Below, piece after piece: positions 1 to 7,526 of a stretch of DNA of 32,258 nt. The stretch's first letter is position 1, and each line of letters opens with the position of its first letter. The notes below the pieces were generated by a model. The model saw only the letters and a program-made list of their open reading frames with translations, did not search any database and was not told the origin of the DNA. The DNA comes from Ruminococcus sp. CAG:254 (GTDB lineage Bacteria; Bacillota; Clostridia; Oscillospirales; Ruminococcaceae): positions 1-32,258 of the forward strand of contig HF997977.1 of assembly GCA_000433635.1 (NCBI GenBank), in the 5' to 3' direction. Made by a program: the position numbers and the translations under genes.

Positions 1-1
1 G

Positions 2-1612
2 ATGACAAACAGTGCAGATTGGCTCGAAGTATATGGAAACTGGAATTATATCACATTGACCGATATGGAAGGAAAATGGACAGCAGGTAATATCTGTTTC
101 TTTGGACCAATCTGGGAAGTCAATGAAGCTTCTGGGTCGAAATCGATCTATTCTTCCGGTTCACAAGTCATTCATTTTGGTTATGAAGGCGGCAAGCAGA
201 CCGTTCTTTGGGACAACTGCGAAACATATATCAATAATGAAGATGGCTCTCTGAATACGGAAAGAACCTTCAATTTCAATTATAAAGATGAGACTGGAAA
301 ATGTTTGGGGGTTGTTTTTTCTCCTGACTATTCTAATGAGAACTATCATTTCAGACCTTATCTTCCACAATATGTTACAAATTTAGAGGATGCTGTTCCT
401 TATAAAGAATGGAAATACATGGAGGACTCCAACGGTAATACAATTCCTGATATTGTGGAAAAACAGATTGCAGAAGATCCACTTAATGTTGACAATGCAT
501 GGCTGGAAGACAAATATGGCTGTAGCGTAGAAGAATTTATTAAAACTGACAATGTAAATGCTGATAAGAACAAAAAAGCACTGGTTGAAACACTTTCTTA
601 TTTATATAATCATTACATTGAACCAGTTGCAGATGCAGCATCAGACTATATTGGTAAATCCCTTAATCAAATTGTAAAAGGAAATTTCACAGACGATGTT
701 ACATTGCTTGGAACTGCAGGCGAAATTGTACTTGGTATTTTTGATTTAGACTTGGTTTGCGATTTAAGAGATATCACATATGATATTGGAGAATGGGGAG
801 AAATCATCATTGGAGATGATGAATTTTCTTGGTCATTTGCTGGGCAATCATTTCTTGATTTAGTGGGAATTATTCCTGTTATTGGTGCTGTAAAGTATTC
901 CGATGAAGTTGGTGCATTATTAAAAAAAGCTCCTAATATATACAAAAATAGCGTTTATAAGTCGGTAGCTGAATGCTTTACTGATGGAAAATCATTAAAA
1001 TCGGAAGATGAGATTGCAGAAACAGTAACAAATAATCTCAAAAAAACACAAAAGCAAATTGAAGAATTACTGGATGATAGCGGTAAATTTATTGATGAGG
1101 AAGCAGAAAGCAACTATCAAAAATATGTATTAAGAAAACAAAAATCTGGAAAAATTCCACGAGATCGCATTGATTGGAAGGAAGCATCAGATCATTGGAA
1201 ATATAATTCACCAATGGCAAGGGGAAATGAATTCAATAAAATTGCTGAAAAAATATATCCTTTTAATGAAGTGAATTTAGCAAATGGCAAACGTCTTGAT
1301 AGCTATATTCTTGGTGAAAAAATTATTTCTAGAAAAGCAACTGATTTATCTGACATTGAATTTAATACGTTTGACAAATATTTATCTGAAATGATACAAA
1401 AATATGCTCCTGGTACTGTTATTCGTTCAAATAAATATAAATGTCTAAATGGGCAGATCCTCTCCGGCAAAATGTATCTGGAAATACCAGCTGTAAATAA
1501 GGATTTTGACCAGATCGATGAGTATATGACGTATGCAAAAAAGAAATATGATATAAAAATAATTTTTCTTGAAGAAAATAAAGTGTGGGATTTTTCAGAT
1601 CTTACAAATTGA
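2..1612 (+). CDS. Probable polymorphic toxin, C-terminal part (5' end outside window)
   Basis: The reading frame is open to the left edge, so the ATG at base 2 may be internal; I treat the gene as truncated. Residues 142-153 (DSNGNTIPDIVE) resemble a calcium-binding loop of secreted proteins. A hydrophobic stretch at about residues 274-305, containing FLDLVGIIPVIG, resembles the pre-toxin segments of polymorphic toxins. From about residue 405 there is a compact terminal domain with GKRLDSY (Asp433) and, 12 residues later, IISRK (Lys445). This is reminiscent of restriction-endonuclease-fold toxin domains, although the usual acidic residue two before the Lys is a Ser. Candidate immunity genes lie directly downstream. 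The toxin assignment rests on architecture and neighbours; the nuclease activity is inferred. A terminator and a new promoter separate it from the next gene. Confidence 0.6.
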   Translation: MTNSADWLEVYGNWNYITLTDMEGKWTAGNICFFGPIWEVNEASGSKSIYSSGSQVIHFGYEGGKQTVLWDNCETYINNEDGSLNTERTFNFNYKDETGKCLGVVFSPDYSNENYHFRPYLPQYVTNLEDAVPYKEWKYMEDSNGNTIPDIVEKQIAEDPLNVDNAWLEDKYGCSVEEFIKTDNVNADKNKKALVETLSYLYNHYIEPVADAASDYIGKSLNQIVKGNFTDDVTLLGTAGEIVLGIFDLDLVCDLRDITYDIGEWGEIIIGDDEFSWSFAGQSFLDLVGIIPVIGAVKYSDEVGALLKKAPNIYKNSVYKSVAECFTDGKSLKSEDEIAETVTNNLKKTQKQIEELLDDSGKFIDEEAESNYQKYVLRKQKSGKIPRDRIDWKEASDHWKYNSPMARGNEFNKIAEKIYPFNEVNLANGKRLDSYILGEKIISRKATDLSDIEFNTFDKYLSEMIQKYAPGTVIRSNKYKCLNGQILSGKMYLEIPAVNKDFDQIDEYMTYAKKKYDIKIIFLEENKVWDFSDLTN

Positions 1613-1644
1613 TTTAGAATAAAATAATATTTTTTATTTCATTG

Positions 1645-1706
1645 AGCAGTACTGTGTAAATTCAAATAAAACGTGTTTTTACATGGTGCTGCTTTTATTT
1701 TTCTTT
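1645..1706 (+). terminator. Rho-independent terminator after the toxin gene
   Basis: An imperfect hairpin pairs AGCAG with CTGCT and TGTAAA with TTTACA. It is followed by a T-rich run (TTTTATTTTTCTTT). It lies just behind the toxin stop codon and overlaps the next promoter. Confidence 0.6.
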
Positions 1707-1732
1707 ACACTTATCATTTTTTCTGGTATAAT
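1704..1732 (+). promoter_or_regulatory. Sigma-A-type promoter for the first immunity candidate
   Basis: TTTACA and TATAAT are separated by 17 bp, with a TG-like GG before the -10 box. The next start codon is about 37 bp downstream, behind a GGAGG site. It gives the immunity-type gene expression independent of the toxin, as expected for a protective gene. Confidence 0.7.
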
Positions 1733-1769
1733 GAAGCTAAAGTAAAATTATGAATCATGGAGGAGTAAA

Positions 1770-2297
1770 ATGAGCCATTTAAATTTAACAGTGGAGTTAG
1801 CTGAAAAATCTAATTTTTGCAATCGGTATTTGGAGTTGTGCAGCAGATATTCAGAAAGTCTTTTGATGGATACCACCGACTTACGTCAAAGATATCCAAG
1901 AAGTCTTGCAAATATCACAAAGAAAGTTGTAGACACCAAACTGGTGAAATCTATTTTGAATGAACTTGGATACCCATATAAATATTTTGGAGGAGAGAAA
2001 TTCTATCGATTATATCTATTGAAAAAAGAAAAATATGAGGTGTGGTTTCATTTAGAATTATATAAAAATAGTATTTTTGATGGGCATTTAGATCCGCATG
2101 TATATATTATATATAATGAAGAGTATTTTGCTGGTGGTACATTTCCATGCATATTTGATAGTTCAGGAGGAATTAAGCCAACAAAGTATATGTTAAGACC
2201 TGCATATACAGGTGAGGTTCTTCCAGAACTGATAAAAGAATTGATTGATTTGGCATTTTCTTATGTACGTGAATTTGAGAAATTGAAAGAAGGATGA
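1770..2297 (+). CDS. Candidate immunity protein (unknown family)
   Basis: I do not recognise a named domain. The 175-residue protein is soluble, with no signal peptide or membrane segment. It mixes charged helices at both ends with an aromatic beta-rich centre (repeated YxVWFHLELY- and DPHVYIIYNEEYF-like strands). The ATG is well placed behind GGAGG at about 1759-1763. It is the first gene after the toxin and has its own promoter, which makes it the best positional candidate for the cognate immunity protein of the toxin. That role is inference from position. The coding sequence is AT-rich, like the rest of this segment. Repeat copy A begins directly at its stop codon. Confidence 0.6.
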   Translation: MSHLNLTVELAEKSNFCNRYLELCSRYSESLLMDTTDLRQRYPRSLANITKKVVDTKLVKSILNELGYPYKYFGGEKFYRLYLLKKEKYEVWFHLELYKNSIFDGHLDPHVYIIYNEEYFAGGTFPCIFDSSGGIKPTKYMLRPAYTGEVLPELIKELIDLAFSYVREFEKLKEG

Positions 2298-2336
2298 AAT
2301 CTTTCTTATTTTAGATTCCATCTGATGCTTGCAAAA
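2297..2336 (+). repeat. Post-gene repeat, copy A
   Basis: A 40-bp AT-rich segment starts at the stop codon of the preceding gene. Its core, TTAGATTCCATCTGATGCTT, recurs in diverged form behind the next two genes (3025-3049 and 3571-3607). Copies A and B match at 23 of 25 bases over their left part. Copies A and C share the right part, ending in GCTTGCAAAA. Confidence 0.6.
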
Positions 2337-2375
2337 TCCATTAAAATGGCATTACTTTGAGAAAGGTTAATTCAC

Positions 2376-2993
2376 ATGATGATGTACGATAAACAAGAAC
2401 TAATCAAAATGGTTCAGAGAGTAATCGACTGTGAGGAAGATGAAGATACAATCGATGAGCTATTAGAAATATTAGATGACAATCTTCCACATCCGTCTAT
2501 ATCGGATTTGATTTATTGGCCACCGAATGAAGAAGAACTTTCTGCTGAGGAGATGATTGATATTGCAATTTCCTATCAATGGAAGGAACATCAAAAGAAA
2601 TGCTATAGTTCGAGCATGAAAAAACTTATCGCAGCATGTAAATTCGATAAAAATACAAGTATCGAAATGAAGGATATTTTACCAAAAGACTTTATTTTAT
2701 CTGTGAAGCCGGTTTATAGCAAAGCAGATATTCGTGAAGAAGTAAAGAATCATACGCTTAATCTATATGATATATTGTGTTCCAATGATTTTGAAAAGCA
2801 GCTTCAGGTTGTGGAATCACTGGAAAACTGGCTAAAAGATAGCTTTCCCAATAAAATGTTTTGCAGTTACTTTTTATATTCCGAAACAATGGCAAGTAAA
2901 TTTTGCTTTCATATGGAATGTCCCAATATGGATTGGCTCAGTGACAAAAAAGTGAAATCAAGTAATGACTGCATTAGAAAAAATATCTTTTGA
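2376..2993 (+). CDS. Colicin-DNase-type (Im7/Im9-like) immunity domain protein
   Basis: The N-terminal 65 residues match the four-helix colicin/pyocin immunity fold. They show the order YDKQELIKMVQRVID, an acidic helix, then HPSISDLIYWP followed by an SAEEMIDIAISY helix. In Im9 the equivalent HPSGSDLIYYP carries the two tyrosines that contact the DNase; here they are Tyr-Trp. The family binds and blocks HNH DNase toxins in the cytoplasm. Family members are usually about 85 residues, whereas this protein has 205. About 140 C-terminal residues of unknown fold are therefore appended. AAAGG lies 9 bp before the ATG. No HNH toxin is visible in the window, so this may be an orphan protective gene. 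Confidence 0.72.
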   Translation: MMMYDKQELIKMVQRVIDCEEDEDTIDELLEILDDNLPHPSISDLIYWPPNEEELSAEEMIDIAISYQWKEHQKKCYSSSMKKLIAACKFDKNTSIEMKDILPKDFILSVKPVYSKADIREEVKNHTLNLYDILCSNDFEKQLQVVESLENWLKDSFPNKMFCSYFLYSETMASKFCFHMECPNMDWLSDKKVKSSNDCIRKNIF

Positions 2994-3024
2994 TATACAA
3001 TAATTATAGAGAAGCTGAAAAATA

Positions 3025-3049
3025 AAATTTTTCCTATTTTAGATTCCAT
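3025..3049 (+). repeat. Post-gene repeat, copy B
   Basis: Twenty-three of 25 bases match the left part of copy A (2297-2321), including CTATTTTAGATTCCAT. It lies in the gap between the Im9-like gene and the next gene. The downstream gene's reading frame is open upstream across this copy. Confidence 0.6.
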
Positions 3050-3106
3050 ATTTCGTGTCGTTCTGGAATGCTTACTAAGTGTTTCAGATTCATCAAGAGG
3101 ATTCAT

Positions 3107-3559
3107 ATGAAAAAAGAAAAGCAACATATAATTGATTTGATATATCAACTTGATTTTGAAAATGCAGCAAAGCATCTATTTCAATTATCAAAGGAAGAAC
3201 AAATCAGTTTAATGGTGTGTGAAGCAGCAGATACGGACAGTATCATCATTTTAGGATTTTTATCCTATATTTTATCGATTCAAAATACTGCTTTCTACCA
3301 TCAGGTTATTTCAGAAGCACTTATTCAAATGTGTTGGTTAGAAGGCGGGTATAATCTGGCTTTTTATCATGCTTGCAAGCTATTAGAATTAAAACCTGTA
3401 GTAGAAGTTAAAGAATACTTGCTATTTTTTAATACTATTCCAGAAAAATTATTATCAGAAGAAAAAGCGTATACTTTAAGCAAAGAAATTATTGCTGAAA
3501 AACCAGATAGTATCGCAGCAAATGGGATTTTTTCTCGTCTAAGAACAAAATACGAATAA
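3107..3559 (+). CDS. Small helical protein, candidate immunity gene
   Basis: I do not recognise the family. The ATG at 3107 is chosen because AAGAGG lies 6 bp upstream; an in-frame ATG at 3068 has no such site. The product is 150 residues and almost entirely helical, with short repeating helix pairs (for example GYNLAFYHACKLLELKP followed by EVKEYLLFFNTIPEKLLSEE). This suggests a TPR-like or helical-repeat immunity protein. It has no signal peptide or metal motif. Its position in a series of short AT-rich genes behind a toxin supports an immunity or orphan-immunity role, but no direct motif proves it. Confidence 0.5.
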   Translation: MKKEKQHIIDLIYQLDFENAAKHLFQLSKEEQISLMVCEAADTDSIIILGFLSYILSIQNTAFYHQVISEALIQMCWLEGGYNLAFYHACKLLELKPVVEVKEYLLFFNTIPEKLLSEEKAYTLSKEIIAEKPDSIAANGIFSRLRTKYE

Positions 3560-3565
3560 CGATTT

Positions 3566-3679
3566 ATGAGAAATTCTGTTGTTAGATTTCATCTGGGGCT
3601 TGCAAAAGACACATTGAAAACAAAAATTAAATTTGAAACGAAAAAAGAAATGCTGGATAATGGCTATCGAATCATGTAA
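3566..3679 (+). pseudogene. Possible gene remnant of 37 codons
   Basis: A short frame runs from ATG 3566 to TAA 3677-3679. It is in the same frame as the preceding gene and separated from it by one stop codon. It has no ribosome binding site. It contains repeat copy C and then a lysine-rich stretch (TKIKFETKKEMLDNGYRIM). It reads like the tail of a lost gene rather than a functional peptide, but this is a guess. Confidence 0.25.
3571..3607 (+). repeat. Post-gene repeat, copy C
   Basis: A diverged copy of the 2297-2336 repeat, shorter by 3 bases. It shares TTAGATT-CATCTG and GGCTTGCAAAA with copy A. Confidence 0.5.
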
Positions 3680-3751
3680 GCATTTATATATTAAAAGTAG
3701 TGACACTCGCTTCCTATCAGGAGAAGTTCGTATTGACAGAAAATAAAGAAG

Positions 3752-4120
3752 GTGATTTTCATAAAGGCAAATACGATATATGAAGTTTCATTAGAAGATG
3801 CCTCCATTTACAAGATAGAGATCTTGAAAAGTGATATTTCTATTTACATACAGCTATACAATGCGAAAAGAGTTAAGATAATTTTTTTGAACTACTATGG
3901 AATCATAGATTATCATGCGATTGGTCAAGAAATTGGAGATTTTGAAATCCAGCATGATTCCGATTTCATACAGCAGATTATCTCGGAAGAGGTAGAAAGC
4001 GGTGCATCCAGAGCATATATGGATGGATTAACATTCACGCATTTTCGTCTTTTTGAAACGTGGAAAAGGAAAAAAATACTGGAAATTGTATGTGAAAAAA
4101 TAGAGGTAGAATATTTGTAA
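3752..4120 (+). CDS. Unknown 122-aa protein, candidate immunity gene
   Basis: The family is not recognised. The sequence alternates short beta strands (YEVSLEDASIYKIEIL, ISIYIQLY, RVKIIFLNYYG) with a C-terminal helix, which is common in single-domain immunity proteins. The start is unusual. GTG at 3752 overlaps the ribosome binding site AAAGAAGG (3745-3752) and is therefore too close. The codon at the normal distance (8 bp) is ATA at 3761, where an ATG would be expected. Either the gene uses a rare start codon or a point mutation has weakened it. It sits last in the row of small AT-rich genes after the toxin. Confidence 0.45.
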   Translation: MIFIKANTIYEVSLEDASIYKIEILKSDISIYIQLYNAKRVKIIFLNYYGIIDYHAIGQEIGDFEIQHDSDFIQQIISEEVESGASRAYMDGLTFTHFRLFETWKRKKILEIVCEKIEVEYL

Positions 4121-4182
4121 TCATAGCACTGTATGCGTATTTACGATTGTATAAAGAAAAATATATGAATGGGAGACGATAT

Positions 4183-4308
4183 ATGATTTTTGGTTTTCTA
4201 CAAGCAATCATGGATTCCGCAGTGATTCAACTTGTGCGAGACTGGATCTTTCAATTATTAAGCAAGATTCAACAGGAATACAATGATTATAATTTAATTA
4301 CTGATTAA
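4183..4308 (+). CDS. Small 41-aa amphipathic peptide
   Basis: ATG 4183 lies 7 bp after GGGAG (4171-4175); an in-frame ATG at 4165 would add six residues. The peptide starts MIFGFLQAIMDSAVIQL and continues with RDWIFQLLSKIQQEYND. It forms one plausible amphipathic helix rich in Ile, Leu and Phe and ends just before the convergent macrodomain gene. I do not recognise it. A remnant of a larger gene or a small regulatory or toxic peptide are both possible. Confidence 0.3.
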   Translation: MIFGFLQAIMDSAVIQLVRDWIFQLLSKIQQEYNDYNLITD

Positions 4309-4319
4309 AATAGATTCAG

Positions 4320-4856
4320 TCATATTGAGAAATCTTTGAAGACATCCTGTGCTTCTTTCATTTCTTTCTGAGAAAAGGCACATAAAACAACATTCACATC
4401 ATAATCTGGAAATTTATCGCAAAACTGCTTATATGCTTGATAACATTGCTTGGTGGATTCCTTGACTGGATTTGCTAAAGCACCACCAAAAATCCCAGCA
4501 CTAATCAATGGAAAGGCAATGCTATGTAAGTTACTATTTTTAAGAACAATAAGAGAATGATAATAGGCTTCAAAAAGCTCTTTAAATGCTTCGGGCGTGG
4601 CATTAAAGTCAGGCCCTACAGCATGAATGATGTACTTAGCATTCTTAATGCCAAAAGCAGGAGTGATGGCTGCTTCTCCATCTTGTAACGGCGTGTTAAC
4701 TTGCGAACAAGCATGTGTCAGTTCCATGTAACCTGCTTTATTAAAAATAGCACCGCAGATACCGCCACCCGCTGCAAGATATTTGTTTGCCGCGTTGACA
4801 ATCGCATCAACTTCCTGTTCCATACAGGAATCATTAATCAATTTCAAATTACTCAT
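4320..4856 (-). CDS. Macrodomain protein (ADP-ribose hydrolase family)
   Basis: A single macrodomain of 178 residues fills the whole protein. The hallmark VDAIVNAANKYLAAGGGICG near residues 16-35 forms the adenosine and ribose pocket. PLISAGIFGG further on is the phosphate-binding loop. Such proteins remove ADP-ribose from proteins or nucleic acids, or hydrolyse O-acetyl-ADP-ribose, in the cytoplasm. ATG 4856 is chosen over the one seven codons upstream because GGAGGA precedes it by about 6 bp. A good promoter lies 54 bp upstream. The substrate cannot be told from sequence. A NADAR-family gene about 3 kb away belongs to another ADP-ribose-related family. Confidence 0.9.
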   Translation of the reverse strand: MSNLKLINDSCMEQEVDAIVNAANKYLAAGGGICGAIFNKAGYMELTHACSQVNTPLQDGEAAITPAFGIKNAKYIIHAVGPDFNATPEAFKELFEAYYHSLIVLKNSNLHSIAFPLISAGIFGGALANPVKESTKQCYQAYKQFCDKFPDYDVNVVLCAFSQKEMKEAQDVFKDFSI

Positions 4857-4909
4857 GATAAATCCTCCATATGACAAAAGTATTTTGCTGCTTCGGATAT
4901 TTTATTAAT

Positions 4910-4938
4910 AGTATAGCACTAAATTTTTAGAATGTCAA
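4910..4938 (-). promoter_or_regulatory. Sigma-A promoter for the macrodomain gene
   Basis: Reading the minus strand, TTGACA (4938-4933) and TATACT (4915-4910) are separated by exactly 17 bp. The start codon is 54 bp downstream. Confidence 0.75.
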
Positions 4939-5081
4939 GTTTAATCATGCAAACAAGATGTGAGTATTCCGACATCTTTTTAATATGAATTTATTTAGTC
5001 TGAATCTATGTATAGGTGCAAACTTGTCTGTGAGCAGTGAGAAATTGTGTAAATTAAGATGAAATTAAAGGGATGATAAAT

Positions 5082-5303
5082 ATGACGAAAGTCGAACTTG
5101 AAAGAAAATTAAAAGACATGAATATAAAGGAAACCATGTACGATTTAAATGGCGGACTGCCAAATGAAGCATATTGCATGGAAGAAATAGGGGGTAAGTG
5201 GTACACTTACTATTCAGAACGGGGACACCGCACTTCCCTGAAAGCGTTTGAAACAGAGCAAGAAGCTTGTTCGTATTTCTTAGATTGGATCAAGAATCAC
5301 TAA
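5082..5303 (+). CDS. Small conserved-looking 73-aa protein of unknown function
   Basis: Start ATG 5082 is 9 bp behind AAAGGG (5067-5072); an ATG at 5073 abuts that site and is rejected. The product is a compact alpha/beta domain: a short basic helix, then GGLPNEAYCMEEIGGKWYTY, YYSERGHRTSLKAF and a final helix EACSYFLDWIKN. The pattern of strands with tyrosines and a C-terminal helix resembles the small single-domain proteins found beside polymorphic toxins. I cannot name a family. It is flanked by the macrodomain gene (opposite strand) and the dockerin protein gene. Confidence 0.55.
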   Translation: MTKVELERKLKDMNIKETMYDLNGGLPNEAYCMEEIGGKWYTYYSERGHRTSLKAFETEQEACSYFLDWIKNH

Positions 5304-5330
5304 AAAATAGCATTGTATGAAAGAAACGCC

Positions 5331-5359
5331 TTGATTTCTTTTCAAATTTATGGTATGCT
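5331..5359 (+). promoter_or_regulatory. Probable promoter for the dockerin protein gene
   Basis: TTGATT and TATGCT are spaced by 17 bp with a TGG before the -10 box. The start codon is about 165 bp downstream. The leader between them shows no clear hairpin. Confidence 0.5.
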
Positions 5360-5524
5360 AAAAAACGGAAGTGCTGCATGGTGAGAATTGATCGAATGCC
5401 TTCGCATTTCTAGTTGAAAAACCACCATGAAGAGTATACGGGGAAATGCAGTCATTAAAAATCGAAATGCGGTTGCAGATTGTGTACAGTAGATTCGATT
5501 GAAACTTTTAGGAGGATGTTAATC

Positions 5525-7378
5525 ATGAAGAGAAAAAGAATCAAGGCTGCTGTTTGTGCGGCAGTGATGGCATTTACACTATTTGGAAGTCTATGCCCAG
5601 TAGACTACCACTTTATGCGGGAAACATCTGTGACGGCTTCTGCGGAAGCGGCGATTTGGGATGGAACGGAAGATACTTCTTGGTATTATCGGGAACACGA
5701 TGTGATTGTAAGTGAAAACGGAGAACGAATTGCCATATTCAATATTCGCACAGCAGAAGAACTTGCTGGACTTGCCAAACTTGTTAGAAACGGCAACAGC
5801 ATGAAAAATACCATGATTAATCTGGTTTCTGATGTTACCTTGAATGACACCACGAATTTCGACAATTGGGATGAGCAGCCCCCTGCAAACAATTGGACGG
5901 CAATTGGTGCAGTTCCAATTGAAGCCCCCAATGTGAATGTGGTAATGACCACACAGCCAGAATGCAGAAATACGGTATTTGCGGGTATGTTTAATGGGAA
6001 TGGTCATACAATCTCCGGCATGTATTCTCTGCATCACAATTATGCAGGATTGTTTGCAAGAACATCCGGCATTATCACCAATGTAATTGTGAAAGACAGC
6101 TATATTCAGTGTATCAATACACAGAAAGTTGAGAGCGGTGACACAGCATTATGGGAGGCGTGTGCAGGCGGAATTACTGCAATCTGTGACCGAGGTGTCA
6201 TTTCTCATTGTGAATTTGACGGTAAGATTTTTGCAAGCGGTCTGAATCAAGTAGGATATGGAACGCATGGCAGTTTTGCAGGCGGAATTGTTGGAAAGTT
6301 CAGCGATGATGAAAACGGCGTTGCAGCCGTTGTAATGATGTTTGCACTTGTTCCGGCAGGATTTCTCATCAATCCGGCATTGTTTTTGACGGCATCTGGT
6401 CAGCAGGTGATAACAGATCCTGGAATTTATAGCTGTATCAATCGAGGAAGCATCTATACAGAACATGGTACAGATGAAAACGGTGCAGGTGGAATTATAG
6501 GAGCAGGGGGACTTTACACGGTTCGCAATCCGGACTTTGCAGTGTTCTATTGCTTGAATCTGGGTGAAGTGCACGCAGACCATCAAAATATTGGTGGAAT
6601 GGTCGGAGAAGGATACAAGTTTTCGGAACAGAAGAGTTATTATACAAACTGTGAAAGAAGCAGTGAAAATGATGATGCAATCAACTTTGTAGATGCTGGA
6701 ATGAATCTGGAAGAGGTTGCAGAGGAGATGGACGGCAATTATAAGTATGAAAATGGTGCAATCATGCTGAATTTTGACGGAAATACAAAAGAAGAGCCCT
6801 CTGAAACCATGAAAAAAGAAACGTTTACAAGAGAAACCGTGAAAAAAAATATTACCATGCCAGCACCGGAATTATCCTGTAGTTTTCTGACTCATTATTT
6901 TGGAACCGTTGTTGATAAAGATAATGTTCAAGTTTCTACAAGCACAAATTCGGAGGTTTCCAATTGGAGCATTGATGTTGCAGGCGACCCGAAGTTTACA
7001 GATATTTATTTGAACGATTTTACCATTTATGATTTAGTCCCAGAAGTCACTTATTATGTGCGGGTACAGGGAAGAACACTGTCAGACCGAACAAATCCGG
7101 AATGTGAATATACCGATTATGGTTATCTGTCGATTACTTTGAAGGATGATGGATCGCTTGACGTAAATAAGGATTTTGTAGCAGAAGACGAGAAAATAAA
7201 AGGCGATGTAAATGCAGATGGAGCATTGAATGTAGCGGATGTTGTTCTTTTTCAAAAATGGCTGCTGGCAGTTCCAGGTGTAAAGCTGGATGAGGGAGAA
7301 ATGGCGGATTTGTATGAAGATGGCAATTTGAACGTGCTGGATCTTGCTGTCATGAAGCAAAAACTAAGCATCCAATAA
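5525..7378 (+). CDS. Secreted GLUG-like repeat protein with C-terminal type I dockerin
   Basis: ATG 5525 follows AGGAGG by 9 bp and begins a clear signal peptide (KRKR, then AAVCAAVMAFTLFGSL). The body holds beta-helix or GLUG-like repeats, for example FAGMFNGNGHTISGM, NYAGLFARTSGIITNV and GGITAICDRGVISHCEF. After a threonine/lysine linker an Fn3-like segment is visible (VPEVTYYVRVQGRTL). Residues 559-617 form a dockerin with two calcium loops, GDVNADGALNVAD and the weaker EDGNLNVLD. Dockerins plug proteins into cohesin scaffolds of cellulosome- or amylosome-type complexes outside the cell. No glycoside hydrolase domain is visible, so the role may be adhesive or structural. An odd hydrophobic run (VVMMFALVPAGFLINPALFL) interrupts the repeats. 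Confidence 0.82.
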   Translation: MKRKRIKAAVCAAVMAFTLFGSLCPVDYHFMRETSVTASAEAAIWDGTEDTSWYYREHDVIVSENGERIAIFNIRTAEELAGLAKLVRNGNSMKNTMINLVSDVTLNDTTNFDNWDEQPPANNWTAIGAVPIEAPNVNVVMTTQPECRNTVFAGMFNGNGHTISGMYSLHHNYAGLFARTSGIITNVIVKDSYIQCINTQKVESGDTALWEACAGGITAICDRGVISHCEFDGKIFASGLNQVGYGTHGSFAGGIVGKFSDDENGVAAVVMMFALVPAGFLINPALFLTASGQQVITDPGIYSCINRGSIYTEHGTDENGAGGIIGAGGLYTVRNPDFAVFYCLNLGEVHADHQNIGGMVGEGYKFSEQKSYYTNCERSSENDDAINFVDAGMNLEEVAEEMDGNYKYENGAIMLNFDGNTKEEPSETMKKETFTRETVKKNITMPAPELSCSFLTHYFGTVVDKDNVQVSTSTNSEVSNWSIDVAGDPKFTDIYLNDFTIYDLVPEVTYYVRVQGRTLSDRTNPECEYTDYGYLSITLKDDGSLDVNKDFVAEDEKIKGDVNADGALNVADVVLFQKWLLAVPGVKLDEGEMADLYEDGNLNVLDLAVMKQKLSIQ

Positions 7379-7423
7379 CCCCTGCTCTGTGGCGAACAAG
7401 GCTGCATTTTAAGAAATAAAAAG

Positions 7424-7470
7424 AGGCTGATTCCAATGCGATGGTAGCAGGGAACCAGCCTTTCTTTTTT
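7424..7470 (+). terminator. Terminator behind the dockerin gene
   Basis: AGGCTGATTCC (7424-7434) pairs with GGAACCAGCCT (7451-7461) with one mismatch, followed by TTTCTTTTTT. It lies between convergent genes. Confidence 0.75.
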
Positions 7471-7526
7471 GCTCGAAAATGGAGGTTATTAAAAGTCGGG
7501 AATGCCTGAAACACGCAAGCAGTGTT

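Noticed and set aside
5591..6037. Minus-strand frames inside the dockerin gene
   Set aside because: They are cysteine- and histidine-rich nonsense products opposite a gene with signal peptide and dockerin.
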